DNA of 64,000 nt from Aerococcaceae bacterium (GTDB lineage Bacteria > Bacillota > Bacilli > Lactobacillales > Aerococcaceae), in the NCBI GenBank assembly GCA_030525795.1, contig JAUNEB010000004.1, forward strand, positions 1-64,000. The letters run 5' to 3'. Positions 35,052-45,290 of this stretch are shown in pieces. The notes below the pieces were generated by a model, which was not told the origin of the DNA, searched no databases, and saw only the letters and a program-made list of their open reading frames with translations. The position numbers and the translations under genes were made by a program. Position 1 is the first letter of the stretch; each line of letters starts with the position of its first letter.

Positions 35052-38000
35052 TTATTTGAAAACAACGTGCCGCTCGCCAAATAATTGGCGCAATTCTTGT
35101 TGGACGCGCGGCGCATAACTAACCAAATACGGCGCATCAAGTTGCCAAGTTTGGCGGTTACTGTCAACTAATACGACCGGAATTGGCCCTTGATTTTCCA
35201 AAATAAATGCCTTCAGTTTAGACAAATTCATCGTTTCAAAATTCGTCACTTTAATAAAGCACGTTGTCGCTTGACTAACAGCTTCAAACGTTAATTGTTG
35301 TGCCAACTGTATGCGATTCGCAAGCAACTGCTTGTCACCGCGATTATCCGTATCCACCGTACCTTCGACATAAAGAATATTGTTTTCTTTCAGTAGTGCT
35401 TGTGTGTGGTGATACACTTGCGGAAAAATCGTTACATGAATATCCGTCGTTTCGTTGCTGAGCGTCACGAAAGCCATTAAGTCATTTTTCTTTGTGCGAA
35501 TGGTTTTGACGTGTTTTACTAAGCCGATTGTTTTCATGGAAGCTTTCGGTAAAAGTTCCGTTAATGTTTCTAAGCGCATCAATTCCGTGTTCGTATCAAA
35601 TAATCGTTCAAATTCGTCAAGCGGATGACCCGACAACGTAAAATCGAGGACTTCTTTTTCTTTGGCGAGGCGCGTCATCAAGTCCCATTCTTCAACCCAG
35701 TCGATTTTGGGTTCGATGGCTGCAAACAAACTGAGATTATTGCCACTAAATTCGACTCCTTTGAGCAAATGTGGCAAATTATGCACGAGTGTGGCGCGGT
35801 TATACCCAAACGCATCGAATGCGCCCGCTACAATTAACGCCTCAACGGCTTCTTGTTTGAGAAACTTTTTGGGCATACGTTGCAAAAAATTCACCATACT
35901 TGTATAAGGGCCTGCCAACTGGCGATCATTCAATACGTAATCGACCCATTCGCGCCGCACACCTTTGACGCACTCGAATCCGACGCGCAATGTTTGCCCG
36001 CTACGAATAAAACGGTACTGGCTTGTGTTAATATCGAGCGGCAGCAACGTTTTCAAACGGCGTTTGGCTTCTTGAAGGTAATGTGGCGATGAGTTGCTAT
36101 TCAACAACGCTTGGTAAAATTCCAGCGGATAATGCGCCTTCAAATACGCTAATTGGTACGCCAACGTGGAATAAACGACCGCGTGCGAACGGTTAAAGCC
36201 GTAGCTCGCAAATTCTTGGATGTGCGCATAAACTTGTTGTGCCAACATTGCTGAAATGCCTTTTTGACGAGCACCTTCAATAAAGTGCGCTTGTTCTTTT
36301 TGCATGACGTCTGCTTGTTTTTTGCTCATGGCACGGCGCAATAAGTCCGCTTGCCCGAGCGAAAAACCCGCCATTACTTGACACACTTGCATAACTTGTT
36401 CTTGATACACCATGATGCCGTAGGTTTTTTCCAAAATCGGCACGAGCGCTTCATGAAAATATTCCGCGGACAACTGACCATGTTTGCGTTTGACAAACGT
36501 GTCAATTTGTTTCATCGGCCCTGGTCGAAAAAGTGCATTGACCGCCACGATGTCTTCAAAACGTATCGGTTGGACTTTTTTCAAGACGTTTTTGATACCT
36601 TCGGATTCGAATTGGAAGACGCCAAGCGTGTCGGCTTTTCTAAATAATTCAAGCGTCGCGTCGTCATTCATATCGATCCCCTGAATCTCAAAATCAGGAT
36701 GCGTCTGCTGAACATTGCGCAACACATCATCTAATAAACTCAAATTTCTCAAGCCAAGAAAGTCCATTTTTAGTAGGCCGATGCGCTCGACATCGTACAT
36801 CGTAAATTGCGTCATCATGCGTTGGTCCGCGCGCTCCATGACGGGAATGAGCGAAACGAGTGGTCGGTCATTAATCACAACCGCCGCCGCGTGCGTAGAA
36901 ACGTGGCGTGGCAAACCTTCCAACGTCATCGCCGCTCGGAAAATCGTCTTATTTTCTTCAGAAGATTCGACCAATTGGCGCAATATTTTGGATTGTTGGT
37001 ACGCTTTTTCGAGTGTAATATTCAATTCATTCGGAATCGCTTTGGCCCAACGTTTGAGCGTATCGCTTGTCGCACCCAAAACACGCAACGTATCACGAAT
37101 CGCTTGTTTTGCCCCAAACGTTCCAAAAGTCGCAATTTGAGCCACTTGCTCATGCCCGTAACGTTGTTCAATGTATTGCAATACTTGCTCACGGCGATTA
37201 TCAGGAATATCAATGTCAATATCGGGCATTGATTGCCGTTCTGGATTCAAAAAGCGCTCAAACAGCAAGTCGTATTCAATCGGGTCAACGAGCGTAATGC
37301 GCAACAAATAACTGACTAACGAACCTGCTGCCGAACCGCGTCCAGGTCCCGTGCGAATATTTTTTTCATGGCAAAACGCCATAATTTCCCACACAATCAA
37401 AAAGTAATCACTAAATCCCATCCGCGCGATAACGGATAATTCGTAATCCAAACGCTCCTTGTAAAGCGCGTAATTTGTGACCGCCAGCGCATCCAAGCGC
37501 GCGTACGTCAACTCTCTCAAATACGCGTCTGCTTTTTCGCCGTTTGGCGTTTGAAAAGAAGGCAACAGCGTTTGATGTTGTAATAAAGTCACATTTAGGC
37601 GTTCGGACAATTTTTTCCATTCGGTGAGGCAACTTTCTAAACCTGCTGCTCTGTACATCGCCGCAAGCTGTTCGTAGCCGTATAAATAATGGGCGCCTTG
37701 CATATGTTGCAACGTAATATCGACGTTTTCATTGACATCCACCGCTTGCAACACTTTCAAACTGAACGCATCTTGCGGATGCACTGTATTCATCAACTGA
37801 TTTGGCACGAGCGGTACTTGGTGTACCTTTGCAAAATCAACTAACCGCGCTACTTCCGTCTGGTTAAATGGATAAACAGGCACGCCAATATACACATTTT
37901 CCGTTCCGAAAAGTTGCCGCCACTGAGTCAAAATCGCAGTCGCACTCGCGGCGTCTTCTTGAATCAACGCTTGTTCGATTTCTCCTTTTTTGCCAATCGA

Positions 38001-38366
38001 AATGGCGACTAAATCATTCGATGCTTGCATTAAATAATGCCACACTTCACTTGCTTGATGGCGATAACTGTTTAATAAACGCGAAATTTTAAGCAAATGA
38101 TGATACCCTGCTTCATTCACGGCATACAACAACATAGGAAATGATTGGTCTTGGCGCACAAGCCCCGGTAACTCTACGGTCAATCCAATCAACGCTTTTA
38201 AGCCCACTTTTTGGCAAGCATTATAAAATTCTAGCGCGCCATGCAACACTTGAAAATCTGCCAAACCAATCGCAGAATAACCTAGCGCTTTGGCTTGATG
38301 CACATAGGCATCCACGCGCACCGTACTTTGCAACAACGAATACGCCGAACGAACATTCAATAGCAT
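35052..38366 (-). CDS. dnaE: DNA polymerase III subunit alpha, DnaE type
   Basis: A protein of about 1104 residues. An N-terminal PHP domain (about 1-200) lacks the usual His-x-His metal motif (it reads LNVRSAYSLL), so its nuclease activity is probably lost, as in other Firmicutes DnaE. The palm catalytic Asps are in MPDIDIDIPD (residues 381-390). The helix-hairpin-helix and OB domains follow (MKTIGLVKHVKTIRTKKND). It extends primers in replication beside PolC. GAGGAGGTG precedes the ATG at 38364-38366, and a GTG one codon earlier is possible. Confidence 0.96.
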   Translation of the reverse strand: MLLNVRSAYSLLQSTVRVDAYVHQAKALGYSAIGLADFQVLHGALEFYNACQKVGLKALIGLTVELPGLVRQDQSFPMLLYAVNEAGYHHLLKISRLLNSYRHQASEVWHYLMQASNDLVAISIGKKGEIEQALIQEDAASATAILTQWRQLFGTENVYIGVPVYPFNQTEVARLVDFAKVHQVPLVPNQLMNTVHPQDAFSLKVLQAVDVNENVDITLQHMQGAHYLYGYEQLAAMYRAAGLESCLTEWKKLSERLNVTLLQHQTLLPSFQTPNGEKADAYLRELTYARLDALAVTNYALYKERLDYELSVIARMGFSDYFLIVWEIMAFCHEKNIRTGPGRGSAAGSLVSYLLRITLVDPIEYDLLFERFLNPERQSMPDIDIDIPDNRREQVLQYIEQRYGHEQVAQIATFGTFGAKQAIRDTLRVLGATSDTLKRWAKAIPNELNITLEKAYQQSKILRQLVESSEENKTIFRAAMTLEGLPRHVSTHAAAVVINDRPLVSLIPVMERADQRMMTQFTMYDVERIGLLKMDFLGLRNLSLLDDVLRNVQQTHPDFEIQGIDMNDDATLELFRKADTLGVFQFESEGIKNVLKKVQPIRFEDIVAVNALFRPGPMKQIDTFVKRKHGQLSAEYFHEALVPILEKTYGIMVYQEQVMQVCQVMAGFSLGQADLLRRAMSKKQADVMQKEQAHFIEGARQKGISAMLAQQVYAHIQEFASYGFNRSHAVVYSTLAYQLAYLKAHYPLEFYQALLNSNSSPHYLQEAKRRLKTLLPLDINTSQYRFIRSGQTLRVGFECVKGVRREWVDYVLNDRQLAGPYTSMVNFLQRMPKKFLKQEAVEALIVAGAFDAFGYNRATLVHNLPHLLKGVEFSGNNLSLFAAIEPKIDWVEEWDLMTRLAKEKEVLDFTLSGHPLDEFERLFDTNTELMRLETLTELLPKASMKTIGLVKHVKTIRTKKNDLMAFVTLSNETTDIHVTIFPQVYHHTQALLKENNILYVEGTVDTDNRGDKQLLANRIQLAQQLTFEAVSQATTCFIKVTNFETMNLSKLKAFILENQGPIPVVLVDSNRQTWQLDAPYLVSYAPRVQQELRQLFGERHVVFK

Positions 38367-38429
38367 CACAACACCTCCTCACTCTGCTTCTATTATGCCT
38401 TTTTTTTGCAAAAAAAACAAATGTTCTTG

Positions 38430-38459
38430 TTGGAAATTCATCGCAATTTGTGCTAGACT
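38430..38459 (+). promoter_or_regulatory. extended -10 promoter of the small membrane protein
   Basis: An extended -10 TGC-TAGACT (-10 at 38454-38459) with a -35 TTGGAA (38430-38435) 18 bases away. It reads divergently from dnaE. Confidence 0.5.
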
Positions 38460-38483
38460 TGAACTTGAAAGAAGGGATACACG

Positions 38484-38702
38484 ATGAAATACGTGATGAC
38501 ATTATTTTGGAGTTTGATTTTGGGGCATGTTGTTTATTATTTAGGCAGTTCTCTCACCAATTCATTACTGAAAGGCCACTATGATTTGGTGCCTGGAACT
38601 TTATTAGGCGTTGCGGTGACCGTAGCGGTCATTATTTTGGCGCACATTATGAAAGGCGTCCAAAATCCAACCCCAAATACTACACAAAAAACACCTCATT
38701 AA
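38484..38702 (+). CDS. small membrane protein, DUF2929 (YjzD)-like
   Basis: A 72-residue protein with two hydrophobic helices (about residues 3-22 and 38-58) separated by SSLTNSLLKGHYD, and a polar Pro/Thr/Asn-rich tail. Length, topology and position divergent from dnaE resemble the DUF2929 family of Firmicutes. The function is unknown. AGAAGGG precedes the ATG. Confidence 0.75.
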   Translation: MKYVMTLFWSLILGHVVYYLGSSLTNSLLKGHYDLVPGTLLGVAVTVAVIILAHIMKGVQNPTPNTTQKTPH

Positions 38703-38717
38703 GAGGTGCTTTTTTTA
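38692..38717. terminator. bidirectional terminator between the small membrane protein and prfC
   Basis: The 6-bp stem CACCTC / GAGGTG overlaps the stop codon. It is followed by a T run on the plus strand and preceded by AAAAAA, so it also works for prfC. Confidence 0.85.
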
Positions 38718-40292
38718 TAGTAAAGTTTTCAGTTCGATATTCGGATATTTGTCTTTGAACCAGTTTTCAGCAAAGGTGTTTTCGAAGAGGAAAACAGGTT
38801 GTCCGAAGCGGTCTTTTGCTAGCAAATTGCGGCTGGAAGACATGTTTGGATTCAAATCTTTTTCGTCAATCCAACGCGCGATTTTGTTGCCGATTGGCGT
38901 CATATCGACTTCGGCATTGTATTCGTTCAACAAGCGATATTGGAACACTTCGAATTGCAATTGCCCGACAGCGCCAATAATGTATTCTTCAGTATGGAAC
39001 GTTTTGTAGAGCTGAATGGCGCCTTCTTGTACCAATTGCTCAATACCTTTATGAAATGATTTTTGTTTCATGACGTTTTTTGGCGTGACTTTCATGAACA
39101 ATTCCGGCGTAAATTGCGGTAGCGGCTTAAATGCTAAACTGCGCGCGCCGCTGTACAATGTGTCTCCGATTTGCAAGTTGCCCGTGTCATACAAGCCGAT
39201 AATGTCGCCCGCTACTGCTTCTTGTACTTCTTCGCGCGTATCTGCCATAAATTGCGTCGTATGCGCCATGCGAATGGTGCGACCCGTACGCGTGAGCGTT
39301 ACATTCATCCCTTTTTCAAATTGGCCTGAACAAATGCGCACAAATGCAATACGGTCACGATGCGCCGGGTTCATATTGGCTTGGATTTTGAAAACAAATC
39401 CTGTAAATTGCGATTCTTCTGGTTGAACAATCACTTCATTTTGCGCTTCAACGGGAGCTGGCGATGGCGCCAAATCAACGAACGCATCAAAAAAGGTTTG
39501 CACCCCGAAGCCCGTCAACGCTGACCCAAAAAAGACTGGCGTCAATTTGCCTTTTGCAATCAATTCACGGTCAAAATGGTTGCCCGCTTCCGCAAGCAAT
39601 TGCGCGTCTTCTAACGCTTGTGTATAAATCGTTGATTGAACAAATTCATAGTCGCCGTCCACTTCGCCATTTTCGTTGAGGGGAATGTAATCTTGACTGT
39701 CTTCTTCGTCGTTGCCACGCAATTCGACGCGCTGATTATACAAGTCATATAAACCAATCAAGTTTTTGCCCATGCCCATCGGCCAGTTCATCGGAAAAGC
39801 TTCAATCCCTAACACTTCTTCCAATTCAGCAACTAACTCGAGCGGCTCGCGTCCATCACGGTCCAATTTATTCATAAATGTAAAAATCGGAATACCGCGC
39901 ATACTACATACTTCAAATAATTTTTTCGTTTGCGGCTCAATCCCTTTACCTGAATCGACAACCATGACGGCGGCGTCAACCGCCATCAGTGTTCGATACG
40001 TATCTTCTGAGAAATCTTCGTGCCCTGGCGTATCCAAAATATTGACTTGGTACCCGTCGTAGTCGACTTGCATGACGGAAGACGTCACGGAAATCCCACG
40101 TTGTTTTTCGATTTCCATCCAGTCAGATTTGGCAAATTTTTTCGATTGTTTTCCTTTTGCTTTGACGGTTCCTGCTTCGCGAATTGCGCCACTAAAGAGC
40201 AATAATTGTTCTGTAATGGTCGTTTTTCCCGCGTCAGGGTGCGAAATAATCGCAAATGTACGGCGTCGTTTCACTTCTTGTTGAATGTTCAC
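38715..40292 (-). CDS. prfC: peptide chain release factor 3
   Basis: A 525-residue translational GTPase with P-loop [11 protein letters not shown]3 DTPGHEDF and G4 NKLDRDGR, and the RF3-specific start ([20 protein letters not shown]). It recycles RF1/RF2 after termination. The start is GTG at 40290-40292, since AAAGGAG is eight bases upstream; the frame continues eight codons further without a ribosome site. Confidence 0.95.
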   Translation of the reverse strand: MNIQQEVKRRRTFAIISHPDAGKTTITEQLLLFSGAIREAGTVKAKGKQSKKFAKSDWMEIEKQRGISVTSSVMQVDYDGYQVNILDTPGHEDFSEDTYRTLMAVDAAVMVVDSGKGIEPQTKKLFEVCSMRGIPIFTFMNKLDRDGREPLELVAELEEVLGIEAFPMNWPMGMGKNLIGLYDLYNQRVELRGNDEEDSQDYIPLNENGEVDGDYEFVQSTIYTQALEDAQLLAEAGNHFDRELIAKGKLTPVFFGSALTGFGVQTFFDAFVDLAPSPAPVEAQNEVIVQPEESQFTGFVFKIQANMNPAHRDRIAFVRICSGQFEKGMNVTLTRTGRTIRMAHTTQFMADTREEVQEAVAGDIIGLYDTGNLQIGDTLYSGARSLAFKPLPQFTPELFMKVTPKNVMKQKSFHKGIEQLVQEGAIQLYKTFHTEEYIIGAVGQLQFEVFQYRLLNEYNAEVDMTPIGNKIARWIDEKDLNPNMSSSRNLLAKDRFGQPVFLFENTFAENWFKDKYPNIELKTLL

Positions 40293-40318
40293 TTGCTTCA
40301 CTCCTTTATTTGACAAAC

Positions 40319-40345
40319 AAAATCCCGTGATATAACACGGGGTTT
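40319..40345 (-). terminator. terminator of the DivIVA-like gene
   Basis: The hairpin AATCCCGTG / CACGGGGTT overlaps the stop codon and leads into a T-rich stretch on the minus strand. Confidence 0.7.
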
Positions 40346-41024
40346 ATATTTCATGTTTTTGTTTGAATTGCACTAATTTGTGTTCGTGTTCAGCGCTGTC
40401 TTCTTCTGTGACAACTATTTCTGTTGCGACAACATCGCTACCGACGACGTCTTGAATAAGCGTGTGCAACTCATGTTGTTCTTCCATGTTCAAACTGACT
40501 GCAGGGCGCGTTGTATCGTTGACGTGTAACGCTAACGCCTCTTCTTGCTCAAAACCTTCCAAATGTTGCATCAAGCGCGCAGTTGCTTCGTCTGGATAAA
40601 TCGCTTCAAAATCTGTCGTGTCTAACAATGTTTGGTAGACTCGCAACACGGTCGCCATTTCTTGTTTCATTTCGTTAAAACGGTCTTTGAGAGTGGAGCC
40701 ACTATTGACGAGTTCGCGACTTTGGTAAGCTAAGTCTTCTTTATATTGCGCTACTTGTTCGTTTGTTTTTTCGACTAAATCGGTTGCTTCTTTAGTAGAT
40801 TGTTCGACGATTTTTTTACCTGCAACGCGTGCGTCAATAATGCCTGCTTTCAGCTCGTCTTCCAATGCGACATAGTGGTTAAGTTGGCTTTCTAATTGGC
40901 TAACTTGTTCGCGCAGTTGAGCGAGTTCTTTTTCGATTTGTTGGATATGTTGATCTTTTTTGTCAATGAGGGCCGTTACTTGTTGGCGATTATACCCCAT
41001 GAACGCTAGTCCGATATGTTCCAT
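40344..41024 (-). CDS. DivIVA-like coiled-coil protein
   Basis: A 226-residue protein. The N-terminus (GLAFMGYNRQQVTALIDKKD) resembles the membrane-binding DivIVA/GpsB motif. A long coiled coil follows (about 18-125, rich in Gln/Glu/Lys), then an acidic tail. DivIVA proteins mark curved membrane at septa and poles. It is not in the usual ylm-divIVA-ileS cluster, so it is probably a paralogue with its own partner. It forms a single-gene unit with a terminator. Confidence 0.75.
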   Translation of the reverse strand: MEHIGLAFMGYNRQQVTALIDKKDQHIQQIEKELAQLREQVSQLESQLNHYVALEDELKAGIIDARVAGKKIVEQSTKEATDLVEKTNEQVAQYKEDLAYQSRELVNSGSTLKDRFNEMKQEMATVLRVYQTLLDTTDFEAIYPDEATARLMQHLEGFEQEEALALHVNDTTRPAVSLNMEEQHELHTLIQDVVGSDVVATEIVVTEEDSAEHEHKLVQFKQKHEI

Positions 41025-41103
41025 GTCCTTGCTCCTTTTGTGTAAGTCTTATTTATTATATCAAACTCGCTTATTAAACGCACCTTTTTTTTGCAAAATA
41101 AAC

Positions 41104-41144
41104 AAAAAAGCCTCTTGCTACTTCAAGAAAAGAGCAAGAGGTTT
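41104..41144 (-). terminator. nox terminator
   Basis: The 9-bp stem CCTCTTGCT / AGCAAGAGG is followed on the minus strand by CTTTTTTG. Confidence 0.85.
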
Positions 41145-41149
41145 ATGTG

Positions 41150-42502
41150 TTATTCTGCTAATTGGCGTTCTTGTTCGACTGCGGCTTGCGCTAAGATGTT
41201 CAAGTAGTTCCAAGGACGATCGAATACTGGTTGGAAGAAGAAGTCAACGTACGCCAAGTCGTCGATGGTCATTTTGTTTTGGACGGCTAACGACAAGGTG
41301 TTTGCGGATGCGGTTGCGTCATATTTGGACATGATTTGTCCGCCGACGATGCGTTTTGTGCCGACTTCGTATACTAATTTCATGTATAATTTTTCGGTTG
41401 TTGGCATGAATTCTGGACGGTAGTTGTCTTCTACGTAAACCGAACGTGTTTCTAAGCCGAACATTTTGGCGCTGTTATCGGTGACGCCTGTTGAGCCGAT
41501 ATTCCAGCCAAATAAATGTAAGCCTGAAGTTGCTTGCGTACCACGGTAAGCGACTTTATCGCCATTAATATTTTTGCCGACTAAAGCGCCCATACGAACA
41601 GCGTTTGTTGCCAATGGAATGTAGGCGTGGCCGTTATTTGGATTGTAGTTGACAGCTGCTGAATCGCCCGCTGCAAAAACGTCTGGGTGACTTGTTTTCA
41701 TGTAGTTATCGACAATGACTGCGCCGTTTGGCAAAGTTTCCAATTGGTCTTTAACTAAGTCGTTGTTTGGACGGAAGCCAACGCACACAATGACCATGTC
41801 TGCATCGTATTCGCCTTTGTCTGTGACGACTTTGGTTACTTTGCCGTTTTCGCCTTGGAAACCTTTGACCATTTCGTTCAATTGAACTTTAATGCCACGG
41901 TCGCGCAAGTCTTGTTCCAAAACGTTCGTAAATTCCGCATCTAAATATTTGTTCAAAATACGGTCTAAGCCGTCAATTAAAGTCACTTCTTTGCCTTCTA
42001 AACCGAATGCTTCAACTAACTCGATACCGATGTAGCCGCCGCCGATAACGACCACTTTTTGAGCGTCGCCTTTACGTGCAAAAATTTCTTTTGCTTGGTT
42101 GTAGTTTTTGCAAAGTAAGACGTTGTCCAAATCGTAACCTTCAAACGGTGGTAAAATTGGCCAAGAACCTGTTGTTAATACTAACTTATCGAAAGTATCT
42201 GTTGTTTCTTCGCCTGTTTTCAAATTTTTGACGACAAGTGATTTTGCGTTCAAATCAACGTTGGTCACTTCGTGTTCCATGTTGACTTGTGCGCCTAATG
42301 ACGCTAATTCTTCAGGGCTTGAGTAAAATAATCCTTGCGGATCTTTCACGACGCCTCCGACATAAAGTGCGATACCGCAAGATAAAAACGATACATTATC
42401 ATTACGTTCGTAAATGACAACTTCTGTTCCTGGGTTATCGTTCAAAATAGTTTTCACCGCAGCGGTTCCTGCATGTGTACATCCAATGACTACTACTTTC
42501 AT
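41150..42502 (-). CDS. nox: NADH oxidase (water-forming)
   Basis: A 450-residue FAD/NAD-dependent disulphide reductase family enzyme. It has the N-terminal FAD motif VVIGCTHAGTAA, redox-active C42 (SFLSCGIALYVGG) and the NADH motif VVVIGGGYIGIE. C42 cycles through a sulphenic acid while oxygen is reduced to water. This regenerates NAD+ in lactic bacteria exposed to air. AGGAGG precedes the ATG. It is its own transcription unit. Confidence 0.94.
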   Translation of the reverse strand: MKVVVIGCTHAGTAAVKTILNDNPGTEVVIYERNDNVSFLSCGIALYVGGVVKDPQGLFYSSPEELASLGAQVNMEHEVTNVDLNAKSLVVKNLKTGEETTDTFDKLVLTTGSWPILPPFEGYDLDNVLLCKNYNQAKEIFARKGDAQKVVVIGGGYIGIELVEAFGLEGKEVTLIDGLDRILNKYLDAEFTNVLEQDLRDRGIKVQLNEMVKGFQGENGKVTKVVTDKGEYDADMVIVCVGFRPNNDLVKDQLETLPNGAVIVDNYMKTSHPDVFAAGDSAAVNYNPNNGHAYIPLATNAVRMGALVGKNINGDKVAYRGTQATSGLHLFGWNIGSTGVTDNSAKMFGLETRSVYVEDNYRPEFMPTTEKLYMKLVYEVGTKRIVGGQIMSKYDATASANTLSLAVQNKMTIDDLAYVDFFFQPVFDRPWNYLNILAQAAVEQERQLAE

Positions 42503-42519
42503 TGTGTGCCTCCTGTATA

Positions 42520-42563
42520 ATATAGATTGTTAAGCTATATTCATTATAGCACGTTTTTCACAA
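42520..42563 (-). promoter_or_regulatory. nox promoter region
   Basis: A TATAAT -10 lies on the minus strand at 42543-42548. The plus-strand TTCACAA at 42557-42563 is a perfect Rex half-site in the spacer, but its partner half is poor. An inverted repeat ATATAG-N9-CTATAT (42520-42540) lies in the leader. Regulation by Rex is only a possibility. Confidence 0.4.
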
Positions 42564-42626
42564 ATATAAAATGATTTTTTGAGATAAAATAACGATTTTA
42601 TTGTTATTATATTCACAATCAATCTG

Positions 42627-43589
42627 TTATCTTCCGCTGACACGAATGCTTAGCTGCGCTGTGTTCACTTCTACACAAGCACCAATCGGAAACGTGAAAA
42701 ACGGTTGCGTATGCCCAAAATCAATATCGTACATCACAGGAATTTGTCGCAAAATCGGATATTTATCTAAAATATAATGCAATAAAGTTTCCGTCATTTG
42801 GCACTCTTTTGGAAAACGTCCAATCAATACAGCTTTCGGCTGCGGAATCGCTTGAAACAAAGCCGCCAAATAACGCGCAAATTGCAAATAATCATAGCCT
42901 TCCGCACTTTCAATGAACAAAATCGGCGCCTCCACTTGCGGAAAATAAGGCGTTCCTCGCAACAAACTAAACGTACTCAAATTGCCCGCAATGCTCGTGC
43001 CGCGCGCCTTGCCCGCTTGATACACTTTCCATTGCGTCGGAAAAAATTCGCGCTCACAATGCGGCAAAAACCACTCATCGCTACTCCATTGTTCACTCGG
43101 TTGCAATGCGTAAGCCGTTTCCGTCACAGCTCGCAGCCACATACGCGTTTGATATTCTTGCAAGGCTGTCATTTTGAAGGAGGAATAACTCGCGCCGCTA
43201 TACGTGATTAAGCCTGTTTGGGCAAAAATCGCGTTCGTTAAAGCCGTTGTATCTGAATATCCGCAAATAATTTTGGGACTAGCGCGAATCAATTCATAAT
43301 CCAAATGCGGCAACAGCTCATTGGAATTATACCCACCAATCGTCGCCAAAATCGCTTTAACATTCGGATCACGAAACGCATCGTGCAAGTCGGACACACG
43401 ACTTTCAATGGACGCCGAGTGTAGCCTATCGTTTTCATGGATATGCTTCCCAAACGTCACGACATATCCTAATTGTTCTAAGTGTTGTTTAGCGGCTTCG
43501 TTGGCTTCCATTCCGCCGATACTCGCCATCGAACTTGACGGGCTAACGACACGAATTTCATCGCCCAACTGTAATCTTGCAGGTAACAT
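42627..43589 (-). CDS. S66 family LD-carboxypeptidase (LdcA/MccF-like)
   Basis: A 320-residue serine peptidase of family S66. The nucleophile is S112 in CGYSDTTALTNAI, with GGYNSN at 85-90, a Glu in LFIESAEGYD and the His in FGHTQPFFTFPIG. Members cut L,D bonds in muropeptides during wall recycling, or inactivate microcin C-like peptides (MccF). There is no signal peptide, so it acts in the cytoplasm. No microcin gene is near, which favours murein recycling. Confidence 0.88.
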   Translation of the reverse strand: MLPARLQLGDEIRVVSPSSSMASIGGMEANEAAKQHLEQLGYVVTFGKHIHENDRLHSASIESRVSDLHDAFRDPNVKAILATIGGYNSNELLPHLDYELIRASPKIICGYSDTTALTNAIFAQTGLITYSGASYSSFKMTALQEYQTRMWLRAVTETAYALQPSEQWSSDEWFLPHCEREFFPTQWKVYQAGKARGTSIAGNLSTFSLLRGTPYFPQVEAPILFIESAEGYDYLQFARYLAALFQAIPQPKAVLIGRFPKECQMTETLLHYILDKYPILRQIPVMYDIDFGHTQPFFTFPIGACVEVNTAQLSIRVSGR

Positions 43590-43661
43590 GTTAACACGCT
43601 CCTTTTTTAATTTTCCCCATTATACTCGAAACGATTTGGTTTGACAATTCGGCTCCCCTCA

Positions 43662-43712
43662 AAAGACACCGATGTCTTTCTGGTTGAAAAAACTACCATT
43701 TAATAGTATAAT
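43662..43712 (+). promoter_or_regulatory. galT promoter and GACACCG-type operator
   Basis: The -35 TTGAAA (43684-43689), a 17-base spacer and the -10 TATAAT (43707-43712) are clear. Just upstream, AAAGACACCGATGTCTTT (43662-43679) is a near-perfect 18-bp palindrome, matching at 8 of 9 positions per arm. The same motif type occurs twice at 50529-50598. The central CG pattern is typical of LacI-family operators. Confidence 0.65.
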
Positions 43713-43760
43713 GAAAACATACAATTCGATTACTGAATTTTCAGAAAGGACACTGATTTT

Positions 43761-45257
43761 ATGACGATTAGTACGCTCGTGCATCAATTCATTCAAACAG
43801 CTGTGGCGCAGCAATGGCTACATCCGCTGGATACTTATTACACTACCAACCGCCTGTTGCAACTCGTCAACGTGACGGACTACACGCCCGATACAACCGC
43901 TCAACCAACCCATAATTTGCTGGAATTACTCGACGCATTGCGTGACTACGCCGTCCAAAACGGACTCATTGACAATATCGGCTACGCCAAAGAACAATTT
44001 GAAGCCGCCGTTATGGATTTAATTACCCCGAAACCATCGGAATTGAATGCTCTTTTTTGGCAAAAATACGATGCCGACAAAATTGAAGCGACGAATTATT
44101 TTTACCAATTATCGCAAGCCAACGATTACATCAAAACGCGCAACATCGCCAAAAATATCGCGTTCACCGCGCCGAGCGCTTACGGCGACTTAGAAATTAC
44201 CATCAACTTATCCAAACCCGAAAAAGATCCGAAAGAAATTGCTGCCGCCAAACTCGCGCCCGCTGCCTCCTACCCAAAATGCTTACTCTGCATGGAAAAT
44301 GAAGGCTATCAAGGTCGCAGCAACCATCCCGCACGCCAAAATCATCGCATCATTCGCCTAAACTTGAACGGCAAACCTTACGGCATGCAATATTCGCCTT
44401 ATGTTTACTACAACGAACATTGTATTTTCTTGAACGAGCAACACATCGCCATGTCCGTCAATCGCCAATGTTTCGACAATTTACTCGCAATTGTGGACTG
44501 CTTGCCACATTATTTTGCAGGGTCGAACGCGGACTTGCCGATTGTGGGCGGTTCGATTTTGTCACACGACCATTATCAAGGCGGCCGTCATCTTTTCCCG
44601 ATGGAAAAAGCGACTGCTTACGAAACCGTCTCGCTTGCAAAATACCCCACACTCACCGCTGAATTGGTCAACTGGCCAATGAGCGTCATTCGTTTGCGCG
44701 GCAAAAATCCAACCGAAATTGCCGACGCAGCCGAAACGATTTTGGCAAAATGGCGCGAGTACTCCGATGAATCTGCCAATATTTTGGCTTACACAAACGA
44801 TACGCCGCACAATACCATTACGCCGATTGCACGCCGCAAAGGTGACTTGTTCGAAATGGATTTAGTGTTGCGCAATAACCGCACATCTGAGGAATTTCCA
44901 GACGGCATTTTCCATCCGCATCCCGACGTCCAACACATCAAAAAAGAAAATATCGGCTTAATCGAAGTGATGGGCTTAGCCATTTTGCCACCACGATTAG
45001 TCGAAGAAACGGCCGTGATCGAACGTTATTTGCTCGGCGAATGTCCGCTAGAAGACGTCGCTCGCATGCACCAACCTTGGGCAAAAATGCTCAAAGACGC
45101 TCACGCCGACATCACACCACAAAACGTACGCACCCTCATTCAACAAAGTATCGGCCAAAAATTCGCACGCGTACTTGAAGACGCTGGCGTTTACAAACAA
45201 ACTACCGAAGGCAAACACGCTTTCAAACGCTTCATTGATGCCCTCAATCAACAATAA
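43761..45257 (+). CDS. galT: UTP/UDP-glucose hexose-1-phosphate uridylyltransferase (GalT type 2)
   Basis: A 498-residue Firmicutes-type GalT, longer than the E. coli form, with the conserved GSILSHDHYQGGRH segment holding the catalytic His and with KCLLCMENEGYQGR. It moves UMP between UDP-glucose and galactose-1-phosphate in the Leloir pathway. It stands alone without galK, galE or galM, between a promoter with an operator and a terminator. The partners must be elsewhere. Confidence 0.95.
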   Translation: MTISTLVHQFIQTAVAQQWLHPLDTYYTTNRLLQLVNVTDYTPDTTAQPTHNLLELLDALRDYAVQNGLIDNIGYAKEQFEAAVMDLITPKPSELNALFWQKYDADKIEATNYFYQLSQANDYIKTRNIAKNIAFTAPSAYGDLEITINLSKPEKDPKEIAAAKLAPAASYPKCLLCMENEGYQGRSNHPARQNHRIIRLNLNGKPYGMQYSPYVYYNEHCIFLNEQHIAMSVNRQCFDNLLAIVDCLPHYFAGSNADLPIVGGSILSHDHYQGGRHLFPMEKATAYETVSLAKYPTLTAELVNWPMSVIRLRGKNPTEIADAAETILAKWREYSDESANILAYTNDTPHNTITPIARRKGDLFEMDLVLRNNRTSEEFPDGIFHPHPDVQHIKKENIGLIEVMGLAILPPRLVEETAVIERYLLGECPLEDVARMHQPWAKMLKDAHADITPQNVRTLIQQSIGQKFARVLEDAGVYKQTTEGKHAFKRFIDALNQQ

Positions 45258-45290
45258 AAGGCTGGGAGATTCCACTCCCAACCTTTTTAT
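45257..45290. terminator. bidirectional terminator between galT and the mgtC-like gene
   Basis: The 12-bp stem AAAGGCTGGGAG / CTCCCAACCTTT (one mismatch) with a six-base loop, flanked by T runs or A runs on both sides. Confidence 0.85.
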
